NCBI GenBank assembly: GCA_009993605.1
Contig: JAACTB010000012.1
Coordinates: forward strand, 62,001-126,000
DNA: 64,000 nucleotides
Source of the DNA: Erythrobacter sp.
GTDB lineage: Bacteria > Pseudomonadota > Alphaproteobacteria > Sphingomonadales > Sphingomonadaceae
Direction of reading: 5' to 3'
Shown here piece by piece: positions 33,816 to 43,248 of this stretch. Positions within the stretch are counted from its first letter, which is position 1, and every line of letters starts with the position of its first letter. The notes below the pieces were generated by a model that was given only the letters and a program-made list of their open reading frames with translations, was not told the origin of the DNA and searched no databases. A program made the translations under genes and the position numbers.

Positions 33816-35027
33816 ATGAGCGACGCAAATCCCGGGCCGGTGGCAACGCCGGATACCCCTGCCGTGCCTGAACGCGCGCCGCGCGTCGGGCGGAGGATGG
33901 GTTTCGCCGAACAGGAATTGCGGCTCATCTCGGCTCTGGTCGTGCTGATCGGCCTGGGCCTTTTTCTCGCTCTGCCCTTCGTGCTGTCGATCGGGTCGGT
34001 CGTTTTCCTCCCCGTGACCGCGGCCCTCGTCCTCACGATCATCCTGTCCCCTCTGGCGGACAGGCTGGCGGCGTGGGGGCTTCCCAACGTGCTCGCGTCC
34101 TTCATTGCGCTGCTGGTCTTTCTCGGCGTGCTGCTCTTGGCGCTCGCCCTGATCCTGCAACCCGCTACGGTCCTGTTCGACCGCCTGCCGACCATGATCG
34201 ACACCGCCGGCGCCCGCTTCGCCGATCTGCGCAACCAGTTCGGCTGGGTTGCGCAGATCAACGAGCAACTCGCCGAACTCATGGCCCGCGAGGAATCGCG
34301 CGAGGTCGTGGTGGCGACGCCCAGCCTGCTCGAAGAGCTCGCCTTCGCGACGCCGAGCGTGGTGATCGAGACGATCCTGACCTTCCTGATGGCCTTCTTC
34401 ATGGTCGAAGCGCGCGTCAGGTTGCGCCAAAAACTTCTGTTCGGACGCAGTTCCTTCGGCACCAGCGTCAAGGCCGCGCGGGTCTTGCGCGAGGTGCAGG
34501 ATCGCGTCGCCGCCTATGTATTGACGGTAGGCTGGATCAATATCTGCGTGGGCATAGTCGCAGGGCTCGGCGCCTGGGCCCTGGGGGTGGAGGCGCCCGT
34601 GATGTGGGGCGGCCTCGCCGCGCTGCTCAATTTCCTGCCCTATATCGGCCCCACGATCATGGTGGGCCTCCTGGCCCTGTTCGGCATCGGGACGATGGAG
34701 ACGGTGCTGATCGGTCTGATCCCGGCGGCGGCCTATCTGGGTCTGCACACGGTGGAGGCGAATGTCGTGACGCCTTCGATATTGGGCGCGCGGTTCACGA
34801 TGAACCCGGTCATGATCCTGATTGCGCTGATGTATTTCTCATGGATCTGGGGCATGATCGGCGCGCTGCTGTCGGTGCCCATCCTGCTGATGCTCACCGC
34901 CCTGTTCGATCACATCGGGAGGCCGAATCTGATAGGGTTCGTGTTCGGCGAGCCGCTGTTCGCCAACAATGTGTTCGACAGCGAAAGCGATGCGCCGAAC
35001 CCCACCCTGGGCGAAGGCACGCAATAA
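33816..35027 (+). CDS. AI-2E family transporter (PerM-like)
   Basis: The 403-residue membrane protein has about eight helices in the PerM/TqsA arrangement: two near residues 37-75, a third at ~90-110, an extracytoplasmic segment, then five from ~185 on including LNFLPYIGPTIMVGLLAL and PVMILIALMYFSWIWGMIGA, both typical of the family. Substrates of the family vary (autoinducer-2, Na+/H+ exchange), so function is open. It starts 69 bases after ecfG and may be read through from the stress operon. Confidence 0.88.
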   Translation: MSDANPGPVATPDTPAVPERAPRVGRRMGFAEQELRLISALVVLIGLGLFLALPFVLSIGSVVFLPVTAALVLTIILSPLADRLAAWGLPNVLASFIALLVFLGVLLLALALILQPATVLFDRLPTMIDTAGARFADLRNQFGWVAQINEQLAELMAREESREVVVATPSLLEELAFATPSVVIETILTFLMAFFMVEARVRLRQKLLFGRSSFGTSVKAARVLREVQDRVAAYVLTVGWINICVGIVAGLGAWALGVEAPVMWGGLAALLNFLPYIGPTIMVGLLALFGIGTMETVLIGLIPAAAYLGLHTVEANVVTPSILGARFTMNPVMILIALMYFSWIWGMIGALLSVPILLMLTALFDHIGRPNLIGFVFGEPLFANNVFDSESDAPNPTLGEGTQ

Positions 35028-35099
35028 AGCTGGTCGCCGCAGCGGAGTCGAAACGGGGTCGCAACGGTTCTGCAACGCCCATGCGACCCGTACGAAATT

Positions 35100-35136
35100 G
35101 GCCCGCACCGCGCTTGGCGGTACGGGCCGATCTTTT
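35100..35136. terminator. Terminator between convergent AI-2E transporter and sodB genes
   Basis: GGCCCG/CGGGCC and ACCGC/GCGGT arms form an 11-bp stem with one mismatch around GCTTG-type loop bases, followed by GATCTTTT on the plus strand. It lies 72 bases after one stop and 18 bases beyond the other, so it may serve both genes. Confidence 0.65.
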
Positions 35137-35154
35137 GCGTAGTTGGAACCCGGC

Positions 35155-35769
35155 TTAGCTCGAATATTTCCAGGTTTCGCCGCGCGCCAGATTGTCGGAC
35201 GCGAAGCTCCAGTTGATCTTGCTGCCAAGAACCGCGTCGAGATATTCCGGGCGCTTGTTCTGGTGGTCGAGATAATAGGCGTGTTCCCACAGATCGATCG
35301 TCAGCAGCGGGTTGACGCCGCTCTTGTCGGCGAGGGTATCGCCGTCATGCGTTTCCTCGATCGTCAGCTCGCCATCCTTGACCGCGAGCCAGACCCAGCC
35401 GCTGGCGAAGTGGCCGGCGCCGCGCTCGGCGAGCTTCTTTTTGAGGTCGTCGGTCGAGCCGAAGGCCTTGTCGATCATCGACTGCAATTCGTCGGAAATC
35501 TTGCCTTCTTCGGCGGCCATCGAGTGCCAGTAGAACCCGTGGTTCCAGGCCTGGGCCGAATTGTTGAACAGGCCCTGGTCGTTGCCGCGCGCCGCCGCGA
35601 TCACTTCTTCGAGCGACTTGTCCGCGTGATCGGTGCCCTCGATCGCTTTGTTGGTCTTGTCGACATAGGCCTGGTGATGCTTGCCGTGGTGATAGGAGAG
35701 CGTTTCCGCCGAAACGGCCGGATCGAGCGCGCTGTCGGCATAGGGAAGGTCGGTGAGTTTGAAAGCCAT
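35155..35769 (-). CDS. sodB: Superoxide dismutase, iron type
   Basis: The 204-residue enzyme starts at ATG 35769 (MAFKLTDLPYA). Metal ligands are in LSYHHGKHHQAYV, WNHGFYWHSM and DLWEHAYYLDH. The Gln in NNSAQAWNH at the position that distinguishes the metals points to iron. It disproportionates superoxide in the cytoplasm. A GCAAC-N16-CGTT sequence 65-90 bases upstream is one base off an EcfG promoter. Confidence 0.95.
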   Translation of the reverse strand: MAFKLTDLPYADSALDPAVSAETLSYHHGKHHQAYVDKTNKAIEGTDHADKSLEEVIAAARGNDQGLFNNSAQAWNHGFYWHSMAAEEGKISDELQSMIDKAFGSTDDLKKKLAERGAGHFASGWVWLAVKDGELTIEETHDGDTLADKSGVNPLLTIDLWEHAYYLDHQNKRPEYLDAVLGSKINWSFASDNLARGETWKYSS

Positions 35770-35992
35770 ATCGTAAAAGTCCCTCTTTGATTTCAATTGG
35801 GTTGGGATCGGTTTGCCGCGTGTATGGTGGATTAACGCATATCCGCGATGATTGTTGCATGGCGGGGAACCAATTTCTTGCCTGCCGGTGATCGCCTCGC
35901 TCGATTGGCGGTTGGGAGGAGGCCGCCCCCTTCCCTTTCGCTGGCTTTCGCGCCAGAAGCGCGGCCGATAATTCAGGTATTTGGACAATCGC

Positions 35993-37330
35993 ATGACACG
36001 CAAGTTCTTCGGCACGGACGGGATCCGGGGCCGCACCAATTCCGGCAAGATGACCGCCGCGATGGCGATGACGGTGGGCCAAGCCGCCGGTCTTCATTTC
36101 CGCCGGGGCGATCACCGCCACCGGGTCGTGATCGGCAAGGATACGCGGCTGTCGGGCTATATGATGGAAAGCGCGCTGGTGGCCGGCTTCACCAGCTCGG
36201 GCATGGACGTCATCATGACCGGGCCGCTGCCCACCCCCGCCATCGCCCTGCTCACCCGCGAAATGCGCGCCGATCTCGGCGTGATGATCTCCGCCAGCCA
36301 CAATCCTTACGAGGATAACGGGATCAAGCTGTTCGGCCCCGACGGGTTCAAGCTGTCGGACGAGGACGAATTGGCGATCGAGGCCCTGATCGACGAACAG
36401 CCCGTCCTCGCCGATGCGCCCGAGATCGGCCGCGCGCGCCGGATCGAGGATGCGCGCGGACGCTATATCCACGCGATCAAGCAGTCGGTCGGTCCGGCCA
36501 TGCGTTTCGACGGGCTGAAGGTCGTCATCGATTGCGCCAATGGCGCGGCCTATCAGGTCGCCCCGTCCGCGATCTGGGAATTGGGGGCCGAGGTGGTCAC
36601 GCTCGGCGTGGAACCCGATGGCACCAACATCAACCGCAATGTCGGCTCCACCGCTTTGGATGCGGTCAAGGCCAAGGTGGTCGAAGTCGGCGCGGATATC
36701 GGCATTGCGCTCGACGGGGATGCGGACAGGCTGATCGTGGTCGACGAGAAGGGGCGCACGGTCGATGGCGACCAGATCATGGCCCTGATCGCGGACCGGA
36801 TGGCGGACAAGGGCGTGCTGCGAGGCGGCGGCGTGGTCGCCACCGTCATGTCCAATCTCGGCCTCGAGCGCCATCTGTCCGAACGCGGCCTGACGCTGGA
36901 GCGCACCAAGGTCGGCGATCGCTACGTGCTGGAGCGGATGAAGGAAGGCGGCTTCAATGTCGGCGGCGAGCAATCGGGGCACATGATCCTGCTCGATCAC
37001 GGCACCACCGGAGACGGCACGATCGCGGCGCTTCGCGTGTTGTCGAGCCTGGTCTGGTCGGGCAAGCCGGCGAGCGAATTGCTGCACGTCTTCGATCCCG
37101 TTCCTCAATTATTGAAGAACGTGCGCTACGAAGGGGGCTCCCCCCTCGACGACGCGGCGGTCAAGCGCGCTATCGCCGACGCCGAGAGCGAGCTTTCCGG
37201 CAAGGGTCGCCTCGTCATCCGCGCTTCGGGCACCGAGCCGCTGATCCGCGTGATGGCCGAAGGCGACGATGGGGCCCAGGTCGAAACCGTCGTCGATCGC
37301 ATCTGCGACGCGGTCCGCGGCGCGGCATGA
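35993..37330 (+). CDS. glmM: Phosphoglucosamine mutase
   Basis: The 445-residue enzyme starts at ATG 35993 ([14 protein letters not shown]); a TTG four codons upstream is not needed. The active serine is in [14 protein letters not shown], the magnesium loop is DGDADR and the phosphate-binding site [12 protein letters not shown]. It converts glucosamine-6-phosphate to glucosamine-1-phosphate for peptidoglycan and LPS. Its stop overlaps thiD as ATGA. Confidence 0.97.
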   Translation: MTRKFFGTDGIRGRTNSGKMTAAMAMTVGQAAGLHFRRGDHRHRVVIGKDTRLSGYMMESALVAGFTSSGMDVIMTGPLPTPAIALLTREMRADLGVMISASHNPYEDNGIKLFGPDGFKLSDEDELAIEALIDEQPVLADAPEIGRARRIEDARGRYIHAIKQSVGPAMRFDGLKVVIDCANGAAYQVAPSAIWELGAEVVTLGVEPDGTNINRNVGSTALDAVKAKVVEVGADIGIALDGDADRLIVVDEKGRTVDGDQIMALIADRMADKGVLRGGGVVATVMSNLGLERHLSERGLTLERTKVGDRYVLERMKEGGFNVGGEQSGHMILLDHGTTGDGTIAALRVLSSLVWSGKPASELLHVFDPVPQLLKNVRYEGGSPLDDAAVKRAIADAESELSGKGRLVIRASGTEPLIRVMAEGDDGAQVETVVDRICDAVRGAA

Positions 37331-38160
37331 GTTCGCCTGCTCCTGCTTCCGTGCCGCCCCGCATTCTCACCATCGCCGGGTCCGACAGTTCGGGCGGCGC
37401 CGGGATCCAGGCCGATCTCAAGACCATCGCCATGCTGGGCGGTTACGGGATGAGCGCGATCACTGCCGTCACCGCGCAGAACACCACGGGCGTGAACGCG
37501 GTCGAGACGCTGGATGCGGATTTCGTCATGGCGCAGGTCGATGCCTGCCTCGACGATATCGGCGCCGACGGTGTCAAGATCGGGATGCTGGGATCGCCCG
37601 CGATCGCGCACGCTCTCGCAATGCGGCTCGACAGTTTCGCCGGGCCGATCGTGTTCGATCCGGTGATGATCGCGACGAGCGGCGCGGCGCTGGCTGACGA
37701 GGCGACGATCGCGGGCTTTGCCGAATTGATGGCGATCGCGACGGTCGTCACGCCGAACATCCCCGAACTGGCCGCGCTGACTGCACGAGAGACAGTGTCC
37801 GAAGACGATATCGTCGAAGCGGGACTGGACCTTGCCGCGCGTCACGATGTCATGGTGCTCGCCAAGGGGGGCCATGCCGAAACGGGCGATCAGGTGCTCG
37901 ACCGGGTGCTGGCGCCCAGTGGCAAGATCGCGAGCTTCGGCCATGCCCGGCTCGACACGCGCCACACGCATGGGACGGGCTGCACCCTGTCGGCGGCATT
38001 GGCGACGATGCTCGCCCATCGCCTGCCCCTGACCGACGCGGTGCGGATGGCGCGCGCCTTTACCTTCGCCGCGATCGAGAACGCGCCCGGCTTCGGCGCC
38101 GGGCACGGGCCGCTCGGCCATCAGGCGGTGCGCAGGCTGGCCGAGCCCGAGGCCGACTGA
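37327..38160 (+). CDS. thiD: Bifunctional hydroxymethylpyrimidine kinase / phosphomethylpyrimidine kinase
   Basis: The 277-residue ribokinase-fold enzyme has [20 protein letters not shown] at the N-terminus, [12 protein letters not shown] in the middle and the anion hole [13 protein letters not shown]. It phosphorylates HMP and HMP-P for thiamine synthesis. It is coupled to glmM by a four-base overlap, so no TPP riboswitch is expected directly upstream and none is seen. It converges on the LOG-family gene. Confidence 0.95.
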   Translation: MSSPAPASVPPRILTIAGSDSSGGAGIQADLKTIAMLGGYGMSAITAVTAQNTTGVNAVETLDADFVMAQVDACLDDIGADGVKIGMLGSPAIAHALAMRLDSFAGPIVFDPVMIATSGAALADEATIAGFAELMAIATVVTPNIPELAALTARETVSEDDIVEAGLDLAARHDVMVLAKGGHAETGDQVLDRVLAPSGKIASFGHARLDTRHTHGTGCTLSAALATMLAHRLPLTDAVRMARAFTFAAIENAPGFGAGHGPLGHQAVRRLAEPEAD

Positions 38161-38173
38161 GCCTGCGAAGGGC

Positions 38174-39067
38174 CTAGCGCTTCAATTCGTAGAACGCGGC
38201 GATGTGATCCCAGGCGTCCTCGGCGCTTTCGCACCAGCGGAACAGGTCGAGATCGGCGTGATTGATCGTCCCTTCTTCGGCCAAAGCTTCGAAATTCACC
38301 ACGCGCGTCCAGAAATCCTTGCCGAACAGCAGGATCGGCATCGGCTTCATCTTGCCGGTCTGGATGAGGGTTAGCAGTTCGAAGAATTCGTCGAACGTAC
38401 CGAACCCGCCCGGGAACACCGCGACCGCCTTGGCGCGCAGCAGGAAATGCATCTTGCGCAGCGCGAAATAATGGAAGTTGAGCGAGAGATAGGGCGTCAC
38501 ATACTGGTTGGGCGCCTGCTCGTGCGGCAGGATGATGTTGAGGCCGACGCTTTCGCCGCCCGCATCGCTCGCGCCGCGATTGGCCGCTTCCATGATCGAC
38601 GGGCCGCCGCCCGAACACACCACGAACTGGCGCTTGCCGTTTTCGATGATGGATTTCTCGGTCGCGATCTTGGCGAGCTTGCGCGCCTCGGCGTAATATT
38701 TGCTCTTCGCGACCAGGCTCTCGACCACGCGGCGTTCGTCCTCGGGAAGGTCCTTGGCACCCTCCAATGCGGTCTCGGCCGCTTCGGGCGGAGGGATGCG
38801 GGCGCTGCCATACATCACCAGCGTCGAGCCGACGCCCGCTTCGTCGAGGATCATTTCGGGCTTCAGCAGTTCGAGCTGGAAGCGGACCGGGCGCAATTCC
38901 TCGCGCAGCAGGAAATCGGTGTCCTGAAACGCCAGCTGGTAGGCCGGATGCGCGGTCTGCGGCGTCTGGCGCGGCTGCGATTTCTCGAACTTGGCCTCTT
39001 CTTCGGCCGGGTAGAACTTGCGGTCGCTCAGATCGCGTTCGGTCTTGTCTGTCTTTTCGTTTTTCAT
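38174..39067 (-). CDS. LOG-family Rossmann-fold protein (TIGR00730)
   Basis: The 297-residue protein starts at ATG 39067 (MKNEKTDKTERD). The nucleotide-binding motifs are TLVMYGSARIPPP, VCSGGGPSIMEAANRGA and the family signature FPGGFGTFDEFFE. LOG proteins hydrolyse nucleoside 5'-monophosphates to base and ribose phosphate; related proteins lack that activity. The first ~85 charged residues are an extension absent from short LOG enzymes. Confidence 0.88.
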   Translation of the reverse strand: MKNEKTDKTERDLSDRKFYPAEEEAKFEKSQPRQTPQTAHPAYQLAFQDTDFLLREELRPVRFQLELLKPEMILDEAGVGSTLVMYGSARIPPPEAAETALEGAKDLPEDERRVVESLVAKSKYYAEARKLAKIATEKSIIENGKRQFVVCSGGGPSIMEAANRGASDAGGESVGLNIILPHEQAPNQYVTPYLSLNFHYFALRKMHFLLRAKAVAVFPGGFGTFDEFFELLTLIQTGKMKPMPILLFGKDFWTRVVNFEALAEEGTINHADLDLFRWCESAEDAWDHIAAFYELKR

Positions 39068-39135
39068 CGTCGCGCCGATAGGTCGGCAGGCCGACCCGAT
39101 CAAGCGTTCGATCGGGCGCCCAGTCGAACGCTCGA

Positions 39136-41451
39136 TCAACCCGTGGCGCGCTGCTTCGGTTGTGCCGCCATCTGATCGAACAGCTCATCCACTCCGGCGC
39201 TCGGGATGGGTTCGCTGAGCAGAAAGCCCTGGATATACTGGCAGCCTTCGCGGCGCAGGATTTCCATCTGTTCGGGCAGTTCGACGCCTTCGGCCAGCGT
39301 ATCCATCCCCAGCGCCTCGGCAAGGGTGGTGATGGCACGGATCACGGCGTGGGCGTTGCCCTCCTGCGCCAGATCCTGGACGAAGCTGCGGTCGATCTTG
39401 ACCTTGTCGAAGGGGAAGCTGCGCAGATAGCTCAGCGAGGAATAGCCCGTGCCGAAATCGTCGAGCGCGATGCGCACGCCGACGTCGCGAAGCGAATGCA
39501 GCGTCCCCAGCGTCTTCTCTACATTGGCGATGAACACGCTCTCGGTAATTTCCAGCTCCAGCCTTTCGGGCGAAAGGCCGGTCGTGGACAGCGCCTGCAT
39601 GATCGTGGTGGCAAGGCCGGGTGCGAGGAATTGTTTGGGCGAAATGTTGACCGCGACCGACAGATTGTCCGGCCAGGCGCGCGCGATGCGGCAGGCCTCG
39701 CGCAGCACCCATTCGCCGATCGGCAGGATCAGGCCGGTCTCTTCGGCGAGCGGGATGAATTCGCCCGGGCTGATCATGCCCTTGGTGGGGTGCGGCCAGC
39801 GGATCAACGCCTCGAACCCCTGCAAGCGGTCCGCGCGCAGATCGTAGAGCGGCTGGAAATAGAGTTCGAACCCGCCGTCGCGGATTGCCAGCCTTAAATC
39901 GAGTTCCATCTCGCGGCGGCGGCGCGCCTGTTCGTCGAGCGAGGGTTCGAAGAAATGGTGATTGGCCTTCCCGTCCCTTTTCGCCCGATAAAGTGCTAGG
40001 TCGGCGTGCTTCATCAAGGTGATGCCGTCCTCCCCGTCGCCCGGCGCAACGGCGATGCCGATGCTGGCGGAACTGTCCGCCTGATGGCCGCCGAGATCGA
40101 CCGGGCGGGCGAAGCAGGCCTGGATTTCGTCGGCCAGCGCGGTGAGATTGCGGCCCGGATCGATACCCTTGATCAGCACCGCGAATTCGTCTCCGCCGAA
40201 GCGCGCAACCTTTGCCTGGGGCAGATGCTTGCGCAGGTGGCTGGCGGTTTCGCGCAGCAGCGCATCGCCCGCCGGATGGCCCAGCGTATCGTTGACGACC
40301 TTGAAATCGTCGAGATCGACATAGGCGACCAGAATCCGATCCTCGTCCTGCCGCAGCGAGAGCGCTTCGTCGAGCTGCTGGACGAACAGCTTCCGGTTGG
40401 GCAGCCCCGTCAGCCCGTCATGCAGGCCGACATGGATGATCTCGCGCTCGCGCTCCGCGATCGCCTGGACCATGCCGTTGAAATTGGTCGCGAGGCGGCC
40501 GATTTCGTCCTCGCCCTCCACCGCGAGCGTCGCGTCTTCCCCGCGCGCGAATTTGCGCACCGCGATATCCAAGCGGTTGAGGGGCCGTGTGATGGTGCCG
40601 GCGATGCGGAAGCCGAGCGCGATCACCAGCGCCAGCCCGGCGGCAATGACGGCGGCGAGCAGATAGCGCAGCGAGGAATATTGCGCCAAGGCTTCGGTGA
40701 GCGAATGCTGGAGCACGAGGCGCGGCTCGATCCCGTCCTGCAAGGCAGGCAGGCGCGAGACGTGATAGAGGCCATCGTCCTGTCCGGGCGCTTCGACGAC
40801 CTCGCCATCGGCGCTCGCCGCGGCCCAGTCGGGGAGGTCCGATTGCGCCGCGACGCGCGCCTGCATGTCGACCGCGCCCAGCTTCGCAAGGCGGTCCATC
40901 TCCCTCGCGCCGAGCGGCTGCGTCACCACCAGCCAGCCCACGAGGTCCGGCACCTCGATCGGCGATGCCGCGGCGAGCGCGAATTCGCCACCGAAGCGCA
41001 TCAGGCCTTTCTGATTGCCGTCATCCAGCGGGCCCCAGATGCTGTCCACCGGGGGATGGCGTCCGCTGCCATCGTCCACCATCGACCCGTCGAGGCCGAC
41101 CACGAAAGCCGATCCGCTTTTGGCGCGGGCGCGAAGCGATCGCAGCGCACTCGCGATAGTGGCGGAATCGCCGGTGGCGACCGCTTCGCGAAATCCGAAA
41201 TCGCGCGACAGGACCTCCGCCGAGGTGCGCATCTGCTGGGCACGCAGGTCGAGAATCTCGTCGACGACCTTGGCATTCGCGCCCAGATCACCCGACGCGG
41301 CACGTTCGCCGAACCGTTCGATGCTCTGGCTAACGAGGACAAGCACGACCGACATGACGAGCGCGAACAGGATCGTGAACAGGACCGCGATCCGCAGGCG
41401 CAAGGTCCCGAAGCGCAAGCTCGGGAGCCGATCGAGAAGGATATCCTTCAT
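39136..41451 (-). CDS. GGDEF-EAL membrane protein, c-di-GMP cyclase/phosphodiesterase
   Basis: The 771-residue protein has an N-terminal helix (~20-44), a periplasmic double-sensor region to ~260, a second helix, and a HAMP segment (ITRPLNRLDIAVRKFARGED). A GGDEF domain follows with an intact site in RFGGDEFAVLI, then an EAL domain with FEALIRWPHP and DDFGTGYSSLSYL. Both domains look catalytic. Its ATG overlaps the stop of the cupredoxin gene (ATGA), so the two are coupled and the cupredoxin may feed a periplasmic signal to it. Confidence 0.93.
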   Translation of the reverse strand: MKDILLDRLPSLRFGTLRLRIAVLFTILFALVMSVVLVLVSQSIERFGERAASGDLGANAKVVDEILDLRAQQMRTSAEVLSRDFGFREAVATGDSATIASALRSLRARAKSGSAFVVGLDGSMVDDGSGRHPPVDSIWGPLDDGNQKGLMRFGGEFALAAASPIEVPDLVGWLVVTQPLGAREMDRLAKLGAVDMQARVAAQSDLPDWAAASADGEVVEAPGQDDGLYHVSRLPALQDGIEPRLVLQHSLTEALAQYSSLRYLLAAVIAAGLALVIALGFRIAGTITRPLNRLDIAVRKFARGEDATLAVEGEDEIGRLATNFNGMVQAIAEREREIIHVGLHDGLTGLPNRKLFVQQLDEALSLRQDEDRILVAYVDLDDFKVVNDTLGHPAGDALLRETASHLRKHLPQAKVARFGGDEFAVLIKGIDPGRNLTALADEIQACFARPVDLGGHQADSSASIGIAVAPGDGEDGITLMKHADLALYRAKRDGKANHHFFEPSLDEQARRRREMELDLRLAIRDGGFELYFQPLYDLRADRLQGFEALIRWPHPTKGMISPGEFIPLAEETGLILPIGEWVLREACRIARAWPDNLSVAVNISPKQFLAPGLATTIMQALSTTGLSPERLELEITESVFIANVEKTLGTLHSLRDVGVRIALDDFGTGYSSLSYLRSFPFDKVKIDRSFVQDLAQEGNAHAVIRAITTLAEALGMDTLAEGVELPEQMEILRREGCQYIQGFLLSEPIPSAGVDELFDQMAAQPKQRATG

Positions 41452-42059
41452 CGCAGATTGACCGCGAGCCGGTGCCTGTTCGAATTGCCCGAAATCGTGA
41501 CGGTGCGGCGCATTTCATTGCCCGGCGCGCGCAGGCGCGGATGCCAGACGGTAATCGTGGCCGACCCGTTCGGAACCGCATCGAGCGACAGCATCCCGTT
41601 ATTGTCGGTCTTGCCCGCATAGGGCGTATCCACGACGCGGATATAGCCGCGCATGTCGTCATGGATGTTGCATCCCAGCGCCACCGCGCCCGCGATCGGA
41701 AATTTCTGAGTGCGGGTCTGGTCGCGGCCGAACAGATCGATCTCGAAACGCGCGGGCTTGGAGAAGCTGTAGACCGAATGGCGCACCTTATCGAGATTGG
41801 GAAACGCCACCGTGCTGCCCCGCGCGACCACCAGCGTGCCGGGCACGAATTCTTCGTTGCGCTGCGCCATCGCCATGCGCCAGGGGAAGGTGATGCGGCC
41901 GCCTTCGGAGCCCGCCGCATCGATTTCCACCACCGCATCGCGCACGGGCACGCCCTTCGCATCGACCACCTGGACACGCACGGGCACGCTGGCGGCGGCC
42001 CAGGCCGCTGTCAGGGGAATGGCGACAAGGAGGCAGAGCAGGGAGATGGTTCGGATCAT
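41448..42059 (-). CDS. Exported plastocyanin-like cupredoxin
   Basis: The 203-residue protein starts at ATG 42059 with a signal peptide (ISLLCLLVAIPLTAAWA). The copper site of cupredoxins appears as RHSVYSF for the first His and LGCNIHDDMRGYIRV for Cys, His and possibly Met. Such proteins are often named methylamine utilization protein, but no mau genes are present. A carboxypeptidase-regulatory-like strand (VVDAKGVPVRDAVVEID) precedes and another follows the core. It overlaps the GGDEF-EAL gene downstream and is divergent from the DUF3034 gene. Confidence 0.85.
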   Translation of the reverse strand: MIRTISLLCLLVAIPLTAAWAAASVPVRVQVVDAKGVPVRDAVVEIDAAGSEGGRITFPWRMAMAQRNEEFVPGTLVVARGSTVAFPNLDKVRHSVYSFSKPARFEIDLFGRDQTRTQKFPIAGAVALGCNIHDDMRGYIRVVDTPYAGKTDNNGMLSLDAVPNGSATITVWHPRLRAPGNEMRRTVTISGNSNRHRLAVNLR

Positions 42060-42145
42060 GATCCGTGCAATAATACGACAATCCTTAAATTTCCCTGCCG
42101 CGCGGCTTAAAAGAATATTGACCATTCTGTGTGAGGGGGGCGGTC

Positions 42146-43228
42146 ATGACCTTGCGCTTCCTCACCGCAGCTTCGGCGATAGCCCTTCTGTCCGCCGCAT
42201 CCTCCGCAAACGCCGCAGAGGCGCAGATCGCCTACGATACGGCGCTTTTCCACGCGGACTACGACGGCGTTTCCGGCACCGCGATCGCTCCTGCTTCGAC
42301 GCCTTCGAGCGCAAGCGATACAGCGGCACAGGCCGGAACCGCCCAGCGCGCGATTTCTACGCAATTTGCCGATTTCGAAGAAGAACAGGGTTCGAGCGTG
42401 GCGGCCGAGCCCACGGACATCCCCTCTTTCCGCGATGGCTATTCGCGAAAGCTGCTGCTCACCAACGGGATCGCCAGTCTCGAAGGCGCCAGCGGCGGCG
42501 GAATTGCGACTTGGGCGATCCTTGCCGGAATGCAGGAACGCGGGTTTGGCGGCGGCCTCCACGCGACTGCCGTTCTCCTGCCCGATTTCGACTGGCAGAG
42601 CTTCGGCGCGGGCGTCAGCTATGCCAACCGCATCGAACTGTCCTATGCACGCCAGCGTTTCGACACCCGCGATGTCGGCGCGGCGCTGGGCCTCGGCCAG
42701 GGTTTCACCTTCGATCAGGACGTCTTCGGCGCCAAGCTCCGGCTGTTCGGCGATGCCGTCTATGGCGACCCGCTACTGCCGCAGGTCAGCCTGTCGGTCC
42801 AGCACAAGCGCAACCGCGACGGCGCGGTGGTCCGCGCGGTGGGCGCATTGCACGATAGCGGCACGGACATCGCTCTGTCGGCGACCAAGCTGCTGCTCGC
42901 CCAGAGCGTCCTCGTCGGCGGGACCGTCCGCCTGACCAAGGCCAATCAGACCGGCCTGCTTGGTTTCGCAAGTGCGTCGAACCCCGACTATTCGGTCCAG
43001 TTCGAAGGCTCGCTTGCCTATCAGTTGTCGCGCCGCGCGGTCGTGGGCGCGGAAGTGCGGACCAAGCCCGACAATCTGGGGCTTGGCGAGGACGACTGGA
43101 TGGATCTGTTCGCGGCCATCGCGCCGACCGATTTCCTCACGCTCACCGCCGCCTATGCCGATCTCGGATCGATCGCCACGTTCGAGGATCAGCGCGGCGC
43201 ATTTCTCCAGGCCCAGCTGGCCTTCTGA
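42146..43228 (+). CDS. DUF3034 outer-membrane beta-barrel protein
   Basis: The 360-residue protein starts at ATG 42146 with GAGGGGGG upstream and a signal peptide ending SAASSANA. Residues ~100-360 have DUF3034 features: RKLLLTNGIASLEGASGGG, ATWAILAG, NRIELSYARQRFDT, LGLGQGFTFDQDVFGAKLRL and LLPQVSLSVQHK. The alternating pattern and a C-terminal aromatic residue (AQLAF) fit a barrel. The function of DUF3034 is unknown. The truncated haemoglobin gene follows after 20 bases. Confidence 0.85.
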   Translation: MTLRFLTAASAIALLSAASSANAAEAQIAYDTALFHADYDGVSGTAIAPASTPSSASDTAAQAGTAQRAISTQFADFEEEQGSSVAAEPTDIPSFRDGYSRKLLLTNGIASLEGASGGGIATWAILAGMQERGFGGGLHATAVLLPDFDWQSFGAGVSYANRIELSYARQRFDTRDVGAALGLGQGFTFDQDVFGAKLRLFGDAVYGDPLLPQVSLSVQHKRNRDGAVVRAVGALHDSGTDIALSATKLLLAQSVLVGGTVRLTKANQTGLLGFASASNPDYSVQFEGSLAYQLSRRAVVGAEVRTKPDNLGLGEDDWMDLFAAIAPTDFLTLTAAYADLGSIATFEDQRGAFLQAQLAF

Positions 43229-43248
43229 CCGAATTCAAGGATTTCCCT

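Noticed and set aside
33816..35027. Quorum-sensing AI-2 export by the AI-2E family protein
   Set aside because: The family name does not establish the substrate, and no luxS or lsr genes are present in the window.
37200..37330. Possible TPP riboswitch before thiD
   Set aside because: thiD overlaps the end of glmM, leaving no leader, and no THI-box-like sequence is visible.
41448..42059. Methylamine utilization function for the cupredoxin
   Set aside because: No methylamine dehydrogenase genes are nearby. The name is inherited from annotation of distant homologues.
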